A stretch of DNA of 64,000 nucleotides from Streptomyces curacoi (GTDB taxonomy: Bacteria > Actinomycetota > Actinomycetes > Streptomycetales > Streptomycetaceae), in contig NZ_KQ947986.1 of NCBI RefSeq assembly GCF_001513975.1, positions 598,713 to 662,712 on the forward strand, written 5' to 3'. Both the position numbers and the translations under genes were made by a program. This document shows, one piece after another, positions 55,894 to 64,000 of this stretch. The first letter of the stretch is position 1, and each line of letters begins with the position of its first letter. The notes below the pieces were generated by a model. The model saw only the letters and a list, made by a program, of their open reading frames with translations. It did no database searches and was not told the DNA's origin.

Positions 55894-57513
55894 CTACCGC
55901 ACTCGCTCCACCCGGCGTTCGTCCCACACCGGCTCCGGCGTCTCGCGCACCCGCCCGTCACTGCCGAAGACCAGGTAACGGTCGAAGGCGCGGGCGAACC
56001 AGCGGTCATGGGTGACGGCCAGCACGGTGCCCTCGAAGGTCTCCAGGCCCTCCTGGAGGGCCTCGGCGGACTCCAGGTCGAGGTTGTCGGTCGGCTCGTC
56101 GAGGAGCAGGGCCGTGGCACCCGCCAGCTCCAGCAGGAGGATCTGGAAACGGGCCTGCTGGCCGCCGGAGAGCCGGTCGAACGTCTGCTCGGCCTGGTTC
56201 GTCAGCTCGTAGCGGCGCAGTCGGGACATCGCGGCGCCCCGGTCCTGGGCGTGCTCCTTCCACAGGATGTCGAGGAGCGTGCGGCCGATGAGCTCGGGGT
56301 GCGCGTGCGTCTGCGCGAAGTGTCCGGGCACCACGCGCGCGCCGAGCTTCCACTCCCCCGTGTGGGCCACGTCCTCGCCGGCCAGCAGGCGCAGGAAGTG
56401 CGACTTGCCGGAGCCGTTGGAACCGAGGACGGCGACGCGTTCGCCGTAGAAGACCTCCAGGGAGAACGGCTTCATCAGGCCGGTCAGCTCCAGTCCCGTG
56501 CAGGTGACCGCCCGCACGCCGGTCCGGCCGCCCTTCAGCCGCATCCTGATGTCCTGCTCGCGCGGCGGCTCCGGCGGCGGTCCCGCCTCCTCGAACTTGC
56601 GCAGCCGCGTCTGGGCGGCCCGGTAGCGGGAGGCCATGTCGGGGCTGTTCTCGGCCGCTTGACGGAGTGTCAGCACCAGCTTCTTCAGCTGGGCGTGCTT
56701 CTCGTCCCAGCGCTTGCGCAACTCCTCGAAGCGGGCGAAGCGCTGCCGCCGGGCCTCGTGGTACGTCGCGAAGCCGCCGCCGTGCACCCAGGCGTCGGCG
56801 CCGGCGGGCGAGGGCTCCACGGAGACGATCTTCTCGGCCGCGCGAGCGAGGAGTTCGCGATCGTGGGAGACGAAGAGGACCGTCTTGCGGGTCTCCTTCA
56901 GGCGCTCCTCCAGCCAGCGTTTGCCGGGGACGTCGAGGTAGTTGTCGGGCTCGTCGAGCAGCAGCACCTCGTCCGTGCCGCGCAGCAGCGCCTCCAGCAC
57001 CAGCCGCTTCTGCTCGCCGCCCGACAGCGTCCGCACCTGCCGCCACTGCGCCTTCTCGTACGGCACGCCGAGCGCGGCCGTGGTGCACATGTCCCACAGC
57101 GTCTCGGCCTCGTAGCCGCGCGCCTCGGCCCAGTCGGCGAGCGCCTGCGCGTACTTCAGCTGCGCGGCCTCGTCGTCGACGGTCATGATGGCGTGCTCGG
57201 CGACGTCGACGGCCTTCGCGGCCTCGCGGATGCGGGGCGGCGCGACGGACACGAGCAGGTCCCTCACGGTCGTGTCGTCCCGTACGGACCCGACGAACTG
57301 CCGCATCACACCGAGTCCGCCGCTGACGGTGACGGTGCCGCCGTGCGGTTTCAGCTCACCGGAGATCAGCCGCAGCAGGGTCGTCTTGCCGGCGCCGTTG
57401 GGCCCGACCAGCGCCACGACGGCGCCTTCCCCCACCCGGAAGGACACGTCGCCGAGCAACGCCCTCCCGTCGGGGAGGTAGTACTCGAGGTGCGCGGCTT
57501 CCAGATGTCCCAT
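55894..57513 (-). CDS. ABC-F family ATPase
   Basis: The 539-residue protein starts at 57513 with MGHLEAAHLEYYLPDGRALLG. Two ATPase domains are joined by a charged linker (about 245-310). Walker A motifs are GPNGAGKTTLLR and GSNGSGKSHFLR, signatures LSGGEQKRLVL and LSGGQQARFQI, and Walker B LLLDEPDNYLD and LLLDEPTDNLD. No membrane segment is present, so it is not a transporter but probably an EttA/antibiotic-resistance-type ribosome factor. Its cognate drug, if any, is not evident. Confidence 0.93.
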   Translation of the reverse strand: MGHLEAAHLEYYLPDGRALLGDVSFRVGEGAVVALVGPNGAGKTTLLRLISGELKPHGGTVTVSGGLGVMRQFVGSVRDDTTVRDLLVSVAPPRIREAAKAVDVAEHAIMTVDDEAAQLKYAQALADWAEARGYEAETLWDMCTTAALGVPYEKAQWRQVRTLSGGEQKRLVLEALLRGTDEVLLLDEPDNYLDVPGKRWLEERLKETRKTVLFVSHDRELLARAAEKIVSVEPSPAGADAWVHGGGFATYHEARRQRFARFEELRKRWDEKHAQLKKLVLTLRQAAENSPDMASRYRAAQTRLRKFEEAGPPPEPPREQDIRMRLKGGRTGVRAVTCTGLELTGLMKPFSLEVFYGERVAVLGSNGSGKSHFLRLLAGEDVAHTGEWKLGARVVPGHFAQTHAHPELIGRTLLDILWKEHAQDRGAAMSRLRRYELTNQAEQTFDRLSGGQQARFQILLLELAGATALLLDEPTDNLDLESAEALQEGLETFEGTVLAVTHDRWFARAFDRYLVFGSDGRVRETPEPVWDERRVERVR

Positions 57514-57625
57514 GGGGCTGCATTCTGAGGTCGGCCGGCGGCACCGGGCAAACGCTTATTCGCCCGCGCGTCCATCGGCCCGTCCGGCATTCGAGGACGA
57601 GGCCCGTTCAGGGCCGAAGCGGGGC

Positions 57626-58279
57626 CTACTCGGCCTCCACCACCCGCCCGGCGGGCCCGCCCTCCCCCGCCGGAGCCACCACGGCCCCCGCCCACGACAG
57701 CGCCTTCCAACCGTCGGACGGCGCCCCCTCCAGGATCACCACACCGGTGTTCTCCAGCGGGTGCGCGGCGGCGAAGGCGACGTCGACGTTGGCCGCCCGG
57801 GCCGCCGTCCACATACGGATGGCGGCGCCATGGCTGACCATGGCCACGGCCCCGGCACCACTGGCGGCGGCCTCCGCCACCACGGCGTCATAGCGTGCCA
57901 GCGCCTCCGCACCGCTCTCCCCGCCCGGCATGCGCAGCTCCGTGTCGCCGGCCGCCCAGGCGAACACCGTCTTCATGTAGAGCTCACCCTGTGCGGAGTC
58001 TCCCCGCACCATCTCCAGGTCGCCCGCGGCCAGCTCGCGGATGCCGTCGCGCACGAGCACGTCGAGGCCGCGGGCGGCGGCCAGCGGGGCGGCGGTGAGC
58101 CGGGTGCGGATCAGGGTGGAGGCGTAGACCGCCTCGATGTCCTCGTCGGCGAGCGCCTCGGGCAGGGCGGCGGCCTGGTGTTGACCGAGGGCGGTCAGGC
58201 CGGGGCCGGGGACGGCCGTGTCCAGCAGGTAGTCCACGTTCGAGGGGGTCTGGCCGTGGCGGATGAGGAGCAGGCGCAT
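57626..58279 (-). CDS. Histidine phosphatase (phosphoglycerate-mutase superfamily)
   Basis: The 217-residue protein starts at the ATG at 58279, eight bases after GGAGG. The phospho-His motif is LIRHGQTPSN at residues 5-14, with the second His in VSHGAAIRMW. EEL-like acidic residues are in AAGDLEMVRGD. Substrates of such proteins vary from phosphosugars to phosphoproteins. The last residues (VVAPAGEGGPAGRVVEAE) are low-complexity. It lies on the strand opposite to the PAP2-kinase gene. Confidence 0.88.
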   Translation of the reverse strand: MRLLLIRHGQTPSNVDYLLDTAVPGPGLTALGQHQAAALPEALADEDIEAVYASTLIRTRLTAAPLAAARGLDVLVRDGIRELAAGDLEMVRGDSAQGELYMKTVFAWAAGDTELRMPGGESGAEALARYDAVVAEAAASGAGAVAMVSHGAAIRMWTAARAANVDVAFAAAHPLENTGVVILEGAPSDGWKALSWAGAVVAPAGEGGPAGRVVEAE

Positions 58280-58351
58280 GGACGGGTTCCTCCGTGTGTC
58301 GGCCGCCGTCGGCCGGACAGCAATCGGCCACTTCAGGGTACCCAGCCCTGT

Positions 58352-59845
58352 ATGAGCCCAGACGTCGACCTCACCGTCCCCAAGCCCGGCCGGCATGCCC
58401 TGCGCGACCGGCTCCTCGCCCTCGACTCCCGGGTGTTCGAGTTCGCCGCCGAGCAGCACTGGCCGTACGCCGAGCCGGTCCTGCCGCGGCTGACCCGGAG
58501 CGCGAACCACGGGGTGCTGTGGTTCGCGACGGCCGCGGTGATGGCCGCGAGCCGCACGCCCCGGGCCCGCCGGGCCGCGGTCCGGGGCCTGGCCTCGCTG
58601 AGCCTGGCCTCGCTGACCATCAACACCCTCGGCAAGCGGTCGGTGCGCCGCCCCCGCCCGGTCCTGGACCCCGTACCGCTGGTGCGGCAGCTGAAGCGGC
58701 AGCCGATCACCACCTCGTTCCCGTCGGGTCACGCCGCGTCGGCCGCCGCGTTCGCGACCGGGGTGGCCCTGGAGTCGCCGGCCTGGGGCCTGGCGGTGGC
58801 CCCGATCGCCTGGTCGGTGGCGCTGTCCCGGGTGTACACCGGCGTCCACTTCCCGAGCGACGTGCTGGCGGGAGCGGCCCTGGGCGCGGGTGCCGCGTTC
58901 GCGGTGCGGGGCATGGTGCCGACGCGTGAGGGGCTGATCCCACCGGCCCGGCCCCGTACGGACGTGCCGGCGCTGCCGGACGGAGACGGCCTGGTCGTGG
59001 TGGCCAACAAGGGGTCGCGCACCGCCGACCGGGTGCACGCCCTGCTGGACCTGCTGCCGCGCGCCGAGCTCGTCGAGTGCGAACCGGCCGACATCGCGGC
59101 CGAGTTGCGCAAGGCGGCGGGCCGCGCCCGGGTGCTCGGCGTGTGCGGCGGCGACGGCACGGTGAACGCGGCCGCCGAGGTGGCGCTGCGGCACGGTCTG
59201 CCGCTCGCGGTGCTGCCGGGCGGCACGATGAACCACTTCGCCCACGACCTGGGCGTGGAGGGCGAACGCGATCTGAGCCGGGCCGTCCAGCGGGGCGAGG
59301 CCGTGCGCGTGGACGTGGGCCGGTTCACCAGCGACGGGCAGCAGGGTCTGTTCCTCAACACGTGCAGCCTCGGCGTGTATCCGGAGCTGGTGCGCGAGCG
59401 GGACCACTTCTCGCCCCGGATCGGCGCCTGGCCGGCCGGCGTGTTCGCGGCCCTGCGCGTCCTGCGCACCGGACGCCACCCGCTGCACGCCGAGGTCAGC
59501 GGTCGCGCCCACCCCTTGTGGCTGCTGTTCGCCGGGAACGGCACCTACCACCGGATGGGGCTGGCGCCCGGCCGCCGGCTGGACCTCGCGGACGGCGTGC
59601 TCGACGTACGGGTCGTGCACGGCGGACGCCGCCCCGCCCTGCGCCTGCTCGCCGCCGCCCTCGCCGGCCCGCTGACCCGCTCCCCGGCTCATGCGGCGGT
59701 CCAGGTGCGCCGACTGCACCTGTCGGGCGTCACACCGGGCGCGCTCCTCGCCTACGACGGCGAAGTGACCGAGGTGGGCGGTGATGTGACGCTGGAGAAG
59801 CTCCCGGAGGCGCTGACGGTCTACCGCCCGCTGCCAGGTTCCTGA
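58352..59845 (+). CDS. PAP2 phosphatase - diacylglycerol kinase fusion
   Basis: The 497-residue protein (ATG 58352) fuses two lipid enzymes. The PAP2 part (about 40-190) has the three motifs KRSVRRPRP, PSGHAASAAA and SRVYTGVHFPSDVLAG with about four membrane helices. The C-terminal kinase domain (about 210-497) has VCGGDGTVNAAAEVAL and LPGGTMNHFAHDLGV. It would both remove and add phosphate on diacylglycerol or a polyprenol-type lipid. A GGGTAC sequence 11 bases before the start resembles a SigB-type -10 element. Such fusions occur in actinobacteria. Confidence 0.9.
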   Translation: MSPDVDLTVPKPGRHALRDRLLALDSRVFEFAAEQHWPYAEPVLPRLTRSANHGVLWFATAAVMAASRTPRARRAAVRGLASLSLASLTINTLGKRSVRRPRPVLDPVPLVRQLKRQPITTSFPSGHAASAAAFATGVALESPAWGLAVAPIAWSVALSRVYTGVHFPSDVLAGAALGAGAAFAVRGMVPTREGLIPPARPRTDVPALPDGDGLVVVANKGSRTADRVHALLDLLPRAELVECEPADIAAELRKAAGRARVLGVCGGDGTVNAAAEVALRHGLPLAVLPGGTMNHFAHDLGVEGERDLSRAVQRGEAVRVDVGRFTSDGQQGLFLNTCSLGVYPELVRERDHFSPRIGAWPAGVFAALRVLRTGRHPLHAEVSGRAHPLWLLFAGNGTYHRMGLAPGRRLDLADGVLDVRVVHGGRRPALRLLAAALAGPLTRSPAHAAVQVRRLHLSGVTPGALLAYDGEVTEVGGDVTLEKLPEALTVYRPLPGS

Positions 59846-59970
59846 TCATCCGTCAGTCCAGATAGCAAAACGCAGGTCTCACCATTCGACATGCGGGCGT
59901 ACGGTGTCGTGTACCGCCCGGCGGGGCCGCACGCCCCGTGAGCCGGTACGACGAGACGAGGGGACCAGCC

Positions 59971-60792
59971 ATGCCGAAGCCACAGGAGACCGCCGTCTAC
60001 ACCCACGGGCACCACGAGTCCGTGCTGCGTTCCCACACCTGGCGCACCGCGGCCAACTCGGCGGCCTATCTGCTCGGCTCACTGAAGCCTCACATGCGGA
60101 TCCTGGACGTCGGCTGCGGCCCGGGCACGATCACCGCCGACCTGGCGGCCCTGGTCCCCGACGGGCACGTCACCGGCGTCGACCGGGCGCCCGAGATCCT
60201 GGACCAGGCCCGGGCCACGGCCGCCGGACGCGGGCTGACCAAGGTCGCGTTCGCGGTCGCGGACGTGCACGCCCTGGACTTCCCGGACGACACGTTCTGC
60301 GTGGTCCATGCCCATCAGGTACTCCAGCACGTCGGTGATCCGGTCGGCGCGCTGCGCGAGATGAAGCGGGTCACGAAACCGGGCGGGCTGATCGCGGTCC
60401 GCGACTCGGACTACGCCGCCATGACTTGGTACCCCGCATCCCCGGGGATGGACGACTGGCTGGATCTGTACCGCCGGGTCGCCCGCGCCAACGGCGGCGA
60501 GCCGGACGCCGGACGCCGGCTGAAGTCCTGGGCGCTGCGGGCGGGGTTCACGGACATCACCGCCACCTCGGGCACGTGGACCTTCTCGACGCCGCAGGAG
60601 CGGGCCTGGTGGAGCGGGCTGTGGGCGGATCGCACCCTGGCCTCGGCCTATGCCGAGCGGGCCACCGAGGGCGGCCACGCGAGCGCGGAGCGGCTGCGGG
60701 CCGTGTCGGAGGCCTGGCGGGCGTGGGGGCGGCAGGAGGACGGCTGGTTCAGCGTGCTCCACGGGGAGATTCTGTGCCGTAAAGACGCCTGA
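59971..60792 (+). CDS. Class I SAM-dependent methyltransferase (UbiE-like)
   Basis: The ATG at 59971 (GAGGGG upstream) gives 273 residues. Motif I is RILDVGCGPGTITADLAAL (about 43-61), then VTGVDRAPEILDQA, ADVHALDFPDDTFCVVHAHQVLQH and TKPGGLIAVRDSD. SWALRAGFTDITATSGTW shows the C-terminal cap. The acceptor is unknown. An upstream frame extends 11 codons but has a poorer ribosome site. A short intergenic space precedes the small hydrophobic protein gene. Confidence 0.85.
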   Translation: MPKPQETAVYTHGHHESVLRSHTWRTAANSAAYLLGSLKPHMRILDVGCGPGTITADLAALVPDGHVTGVDRAPEILDQARATAAGRGLTKVAFAVADVHALDFPDDTFCVVHAHQVLQHVGDPVGALREMKRVTKPGGLIAVRDSDYAAMTWYPASPGMDDWLDLYRRVARANGGEPDAGRRLKSWALRAGFTDITATSGTWTFSTPQERAWWSGLWADRTLASAYAERATEGGHASAERLRAVSEAWRAWGRQEDGWFSVLHGEILCRKDA

Positions 60793-60833
60793 ATCGCGCT
60801 TTTCTGGTAACTCGGTGAGCAGGAGGTCAAACT

Positions 60834-61004
60834 ATGGTTCCTATTCTGCTCGTACTGCTTCTGGCCCTGATTCTCTTCGGTGCCGGATTTGCAGTGAAGG
60901 TACTGTGGTGGATCGCGATCGCGGTTCTCGTACTGTGGCTGCTGGGTTTCCTGATGCGTGGTACGACCGCGGCAGGAGGCAGGGGTCGCTGGTATCGGTG
61001 GTGA
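60834..61004 (+). CDS. Small hydrophobic protein (56 residues)
   Basis: AGGAGG at 60821-60826 and the ATG at 60834 define this short gene. The product MVPILLVLLLALILFGAGFA, then VKVLWWIAIAVLVLWLLGF, has two membrane helices joined by a short turn and ends RGRWYRW. It resembles the short 'hydrophobic protein' family conserved in streptomycetes. The direction is opposite to the gas-vesicle genes; it stands beside gvpK. Function unknown. Confidence 0.85.
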   Translation: MVPILLVLLLALILFGAGFAVKVLWWIAIAVLVLWLLGFLMRGTTAAGGRGRWYRW

Positions 61005-61037
61005 GAAAAGGGGTCAGAAGTCGGTAGTGAATTGATT

Positions 61038-61322
61038 TCACTCCCTGGGAAGCAGCGGTCCCAGCGGCCCGAGGTCCAGATTCAGGTCCTCGGGCCGCAG
61101 TCCGTAGCGCTCGCGCAGCTCGGTCATACGGTCGTCGAGCAGCATCAGGGTCAGACCGATGCGTTCCTCCTGCTCCTCGCTCAGGTCACCCGCGTCGAAG
61201 CGGCGCAGCGCCTGGCGCTCCATGAGCTGGCGCAGCAACTCCACGACCGTCAGGACGAGCTTCACGAGGTCGCGTTCCACGGTGTCGGGTTCGAGGTCGA
61301 GCCGGTTGCGGCGTGACGTCAC
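61038..61322 (-). CDS. gvpK: Gas vesicle protein GvpK
   Basis: The 94-residue protein starts with GTG at 61322, just after the gvpS stop. It contains the GvpK core VERDLVKLVLTVVELLRQLMERQALRRFDAGDLSEEQEERIG. GvpK is a minor protein needed for vesicle assembly. It is the last gene of the operon on this strand. Confidence 0.9.
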   Translation of the reverse strand: MTSRRNRLDLEPDTVERDLVKLVLTVVELLRQLMERQALRRFDAGDLSEEQEERIGLTLMLLDDRMTELRERYGLRPEDLNLDLGPLGPLLPRE

Positions 61323-61323
61323 G

Positions 61324-61506
61324 TCAACTCTCCCAGGGCGAGGGGACCTGCTCGTTCACCGAGCTGATCAGGGCGTTCAGGTCGATACGGACGAGATCTA
61401 CGTCCGCGATGCGCAGGGTGATGTCCCCCTTGACGACGACGCCCCCGGCGAGCAGCCGGTCGAGCAGGTCCACCAGGGCGATCTCCCGGCGTTCGACGAC
61501 GGTCAC
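61324..61506 (-). CDS. gvpS: GvpA/GvpS-like gas vesicle structural protein
   Basis: The GTG at 61506 follows GGAGGT and overlaps the stop of gvpL (GTGA). The 60-residue protein (VVERREIALVDLLDRLLAGG, GDITLRIADVDLVRIDLNALI) has the GvpA/J/M fold of hydrophobic vesicle-wall proteins. Its position between gvpL and gvpK fits GvpS of streptomycete clusters. Confidence 0.85.
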   Translation of the reverse strand: MTVVERREIALVDLLDRLLAGGVVVKGDITLRIADVDLVRIDLNALISSVNEQVPSPWES

Positions 61507-62333
61507 GGCCCCACCTCCGGATCCTCGGCGAACTCCCCCGTGAAGGAATAGGCCGCCCACGGCCCGGTGAGTTCGACCCGGATTCCGGGAGCGTCGTCCT
61601 TCTCCCGGTCCACCAGTTCCACGAATTCCTCGGAATCCGCGCGCGGCACCAGATAGGCGGCGTTGAGCACGTTCTGCCCGGACGCACCGGAAAGCGCGGC
61701 GTTCTGCGGGGCATGCAGCCGGGAATCCTCGGCGAACGAGGAAAGCGTCTCGTGCAGTCGGCCGGCGAATTCGGCGGCCCGCTGCCACACGTCCTCCCGG
61801 GCCCGGGTCTGCATCCGGCGGCGACGCAGATAGTCACGGCCCGACATGGCCTTCGCGTCCGGCCGGTCGGTCTTCGCCGGCCGGTCGGTCTCCGTGGGCT
61901 CCGTGGGTTTCGCGGACTGCGGGGACTGCGCTGACTCCGGTTCGGCGTACACCTTGACGCCCCACTCCACCCGGCCCTCGAGCCGGTCGAGGACGCGCCG
62001 GAAGTCGTCCTCGCGGGCTTCCATCATGCTGCGTACGCCGCTGTCGTCCCGGAAGACGGTGGCGAGGCGCAGCGGCAGCGGTGTCGTGACCGCGGTGAGC
62101 GCGTCGATGACCTGCTGGTGGGCGCGGGCCGTCGTGCTGAGCCAGTCCAGGTCCTCCAGGTGGGCGCGGAGCGGCGCCTCGGCGAAGTCCGCCTCGGGCA
62201 CCGTACTGACGACGGCGACCAGGCCGTGGTGCGTCAGCTGCTTCGGCGGCACGCCGGCGACCCCCGTCAGCTGGGCCTGGAGGGCGGAGCGAAAGGGGCG
62301 GCAGACGGCGTACACGTAGCGCAGTCCGGTCAT
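61503..62333 (-). CDS. gvpL: Gas vesicle protein GvpL/GvpF
   Basis: The 276-residue protein starts at the ATG at 62333, overlapping gvpJ's stop (ATGA). It begins MTGLRYVYAVCRPF, and includes GvpL/F landmarks LRLATVFRDDSGVRSMMEA, WGVKVYAEPE, SGRDYLRRRRM and NAAYLVPRADSEEF. A Pro/Thr/Glu-rich insert (about residues 132-160) splits the domain. GvpF/L proteins are assembly factors that bind GvpA. Confidence 0.92.
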   Translation of the reverse strand: MTGLRYVYAVCRPFRSALQAQLTGVAGVPPKQLTHHGLVAVVSTVPEADFAEAPLRAHLEDLDWLSTTARAHQQVIDALTAVTTPLPLRLATVFRDDSGVRSMMEAREDDFRRVLDRLEGRVEWGVKVYAEPESAQSPQSAKPTEPTETDRPAKTDRPDAKAMSGRDYLRRRRMQTRAREDVWQRAAEFAGRLHETLSSFAEDSRLHAPQNAALSGASGQNVLNAAYLVPRADSEEFVELVDREKDDAPGIRVELTGPWAAYSFTGEFAEDPEVGP

Positions 62334-62656
62334 GGGGCCTCCTCCTGTCCCCGGGCGGGCTCCAACTGGGCCAGGCGCTCGCGCAACTCGGCGTTCTCCC
62401 GGGCGAGTTCGTCGCGGCGGGCACGGGAGGACAGCGCCGGGTCGTCCTCCCACCAGTCGATGCCCATCTCCTTCGCCTTGTCGACCGAGGCGACGATGAG
62501 GCGCAGCTTGATGGTGAGGAGTTCGATGTCGAGCAGGTTGATCCGGATGTCGCCCGCGATGACCACGCCCTTGTCGAGCACCCGCTCCAGGATGTCGGCG
62601 AGGTTGGCGCCGCCGTCGCGGCCGTAGGGCTCGGGCAGCCGGCCGGGAGTCGTCAT
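62330..62656 (-). CDS. gvpJ: Gas vesicle protein GvpJ (GvpA family)
   Basis: The 108-residue protein starts at 62656. The GvpA-type core runs LADILERVLDKGVVIAGDIRINLLDIELLTIKLRLIV, followed by GIDWWEDDP and a helical acidic C-terminal tail. GvpJ is a minor wall protein important for vesicle tip formation. It is coupled to genes on both sides by ATGA overlaps. Confidence 0.92.
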   Translation of the reverse strand: MTTPGRLPEPYGRDGGANLADILERVLDKGVVIAGDIRINLLDIELLTIKLRLIVASVDKAKEMGIDWWEDDPALSSRARRDELARENAELRERLAQLEPARGQEEAP

Positions 62657-63513
62657 CGGCGGCTCCCGCCGTCGGCGTACTCGGTCTCCGGCTCCACCGC
62701 GTCCTCGTCCGGGTACTCCCCGTCCGCCTCCTCCGCGTATGCCGCTTCCCCTTCTTCCTCCTCTTCTCCTTCGTACGCCTCCTCGCCCTCCTCCGCGACC
62801 GCGTGCCGCGCGTCCTTCCCGAGGGTGAGGTGCCGGACGTAGTCCTTGAGGTCGAGGCGGGCCCGGCGCCGCGGGGTCCCCAAGAGGCTGCCGGTCCTCT
62901 CGAACAGGCCCTTGGGGTGGTACTCGACGACCAGCAGGACGCGGGTGAGGCTGTCGCCGAGCCGATGGAAGGAGACGACGCCCTGCGTGGTGCCCCTGGC
63001 CCCCTCCGAGGTCCAGGCAATGCGGTCGTCGGAGCTGTTCGCGCTGTCCGCGCCCTTCGCGAGGGTGCTGAAGTCCTCGTACCGGGTCCAGTGGTCGTAG
63101 GCGGTGCGCAGGGGGACGCCGACATCGACGTACTCGATGACGACGACGGGCCTGCCGCCCGTCCCGCTCTTGCTCTTTGCCTTGCCGCCGGCCAGGTTCC
63201 GCAGGGCGTCGGCCACGTTCTCCTTGGCGCGTGCGGCGCCGACCTCCAGCGCGCTGCGCAGCGGGCTCTTGCCCTCGGCGAGCTTGCGGCCGCCGTCGAG
63301 GGCGAGCCGGGCCAGGCCGGGGCTGCGGCCCTCGGCGAGGTCGTTCAGCCTGACCGTGGTCTCGCCGAGCTTGCGGCCCGCCCCGGCCAGCAGCCGCTGG
63401 GCCTGTACGGCGAGGTACTCCCGCAGTTCGGCCTTGAGCCGCTCGGCGGCCTCGCTGTGGGCGGCGTCGGCCAGCGGGCCGGTGGTACGTGCGGATCCGA
63501 CCGTCTCGGTCAT
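62653..63513 (-). CDS. SRPBCC-domain gas-vesicle-cluster protein (GvpZ-like)
   Basis: The 286-residue protein starts at 63513. A helical, Ala-rich N-terminus (about 20-115) leads to an SRPBCC/polyketide-cyclase-type domain (about 125-235, [26 protein letters not shown]) and a strongly acidic C-terminus (about 240-286) made of Glu/Asp/Gly/Ala/Tyr. Position between the Lys/Ala-rich gene and gvpJ fits GvpZ of streptomycetes (from memory of that gene order). Vesicle role unproven. Confidence 0.75.
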   Translation of the reverse strand: MTETVGSARTTGPLADAAHSEAAERLKAELREYLAVQAQRLLAGAGRKLGETTVRLNDLAEGRSPGLARLALDGGRKLAEGKSPLRSALEVGAARAKENVADALRNLAGGKAKSKSGTGGRPVVVIEYVDVGVPLRTAYDHWTRYEDFSTLAKGADSANSSDDRIAWTSEGARGTTQGVVSFHRLGDSLTRVLLVVEYHPKGLFERTGSLLGTPRRRARLDLKDYVRHLTLGKDARHAVAEEGEEAYEGEEEEEGEAAYAEEADGEYPDEDAVEPETEYADGGSRR

Positions 63514-64000
63514 CGCTCACCACCGCCCCTCGGCAGCCGGGCCCGCGCACCGCGAGCGGCGCCGCGGGCCGCGGCGGTCTTCTTGGCGGCCGGCTTGCCA
63601 CTCCCGGTCTTGGGCGCGGCCTTCTTCGCGGGTGCCTTCTTCGCGGTCGCCTTCTTGGCGGGTGCCTTCTTCGCCGTCGTCTTCTTGGCGGGTGCCTTCT
63701 TGGCCGCGGCCTTCTTGGCGGGCGCCTTTTTCGCCGGCGCGTTGGTGGCCGCCGCCTTCTTGGCGGGTGCCCTCTTCGCCGTCGCCTTCTTGGCGGGCGC
63801 CTTCTTCGCCGCGGCCTTCCGAGGCGGCTTCTTCTCGGCTTCAGACTTCTCGGCTTCAGGCTCCTCGGCTTCAGACTTCTCGGCTTCAGGCTCCTCGGCT
63901 TCAGACTTCTCAGCCTCAGGTTCCTCGGCTTCAGGCTCCTCAGCCTCAGGCCCCTCGTCCTCGGCACCCTCGGCCCCCGCAGGCCCGTCGGATTCCGCGG
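63510..64000 (-). CDS. Lys/Ala-rich gas-vesicle-cluster protein (GvpY-like), runs off the window
   Basis: The last 163 codons are present, ending in TGA at 63510 with ATGA coupling to the next gene. An acidic region made of [14 protein letters not shown] repeats (63839-63955) is followed by a long basic region of [12 protein letters not shown] repeats like those of histone H1 and AlgP, then [18 protein letters not shown]. The order acidic-basic suggests a linker or nucleic-acid or wall-binding protein. The start is outside. Confidence 0.75.
   Translation of the reverse strand, partial: AESDGPAGAEGAEDEGPEAEEPEAEEPEAEKSEAEEPEAEKSEAEEPEAEKSEAEKKPPRKAAAKKAPAKKATAKRAPAKKAAATNAPAKKAPAKKAAAKKAPAKKTTAKKAPAKKATAKKAPAKKAAPKTGSGKPAAKKTAAARGAARGARARLPRGGGER
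63839..63955. repeat. 30-bp tandem repeat encoding [10 protein letters not shown]
   Basis: The unit CGGCTTCAGACTTCTCGGCT plus TCAGGCTCCT repeats about four times with minor changes inside the gvp-cluster gene. Next to it, degenerate [14 protein letters not shown] repeats occupy about 63585-63810. Confidence 0.8.

Overview
The window is chromosomal DNA from a high-GC actinomycete, almost certainly a Streptomyces. Third codon positions are very GC-rich, many genes start with GTG, and genes are often linked by ATGA or GTGA overlaps. Characteristic families are present: secreted CBM2 cellulases with a CebR-type operator, an XRE/DUF5753 regulator next to a DUF574 methyltransferase, a SigB/F-type sigma factor, ANTAR and PAS/GAF regulators, and a gvp gas-vesicle operon. 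From memory, the order gvp - stress genes - dnaK - narGHJI - GH74/GH48/GH5/GH6 resembles the SCO6500-SCO6550 part of S. coelicolor; this was not checked. I see no rRNA, tRNA, CRISPR array, insertion sequence or prophage.

Layout. 1-2.7 kb: the end of an aldo/keto reductase, an ABM-like protein, an SDR with a palindromic operator, and a His-rich methyltransferase. 2.85-14.4 kb: a polysaccharide-degradation block. GH6 and a shortened GH5 lie on the minus strand, divergent from GH48 and GH74 on the plus strand; CebR boxes lie between the two arms. A DUF4352-like lipoprotein and a PL11 rhamnogalacturonan lyase follow. 14.4-21 kb: a WYL regulator, small enzymes, a pterin dehydratase and two XRE regulators. 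21-27.2 kb: narGHJI, whose alpha subunit lacks the N-terminal FS0 iron-sulfur segment. 27.3-29.5 kb: a beta-helix protein and a small partner that share a 28-residue motif. 29.5-38.7 kb: MOSC protein, solitary DnaK, OsmC, a MoxR/VWA-metallopeptidase pair and a membrane phosphodiesterase. 38.8-45.7 kb: two metallo-beta-lactamase-fold proteins, a DedA protein, an aminotransferase-like protein without the PLP lysine, and the ANTAR and PAS/GAF regulators. 45.7-54.2 kb: sigma factor, TPP enzyme, a junction between two 5'-truncated genes (LacI and TPR), then a stress operon (DUF2795-like, CBS, membrane protein, PfpI, large catalase). 54.4-61 kb: a baeRF protein, an ABC-F protein, a phosphatase, a PAP2-diacylglycerol kinase fusion, a methyltransferase and a small hydrophobic protein. 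61-64 kb: the distal part of a gvp operon (K, S, L, J, a Z-like gene and a Lys/Ala-rich protein running off the window).

How it works together. The cellulase block supplies two processive exocellulases (GH6 and GH48), a xyloglucanase and a pectin-backbone lyase, likely controlled by cello-oligosaccharide release of CebR. The rest is largely stress and redox physiology. The most interesting points are the shared motif in the beta-helix operon, several catalytic proteins that lack key elements while keeping an open frame (GH5, NarG, aminotransferase), and the double-truncation breakpoint near 49.315 kb.
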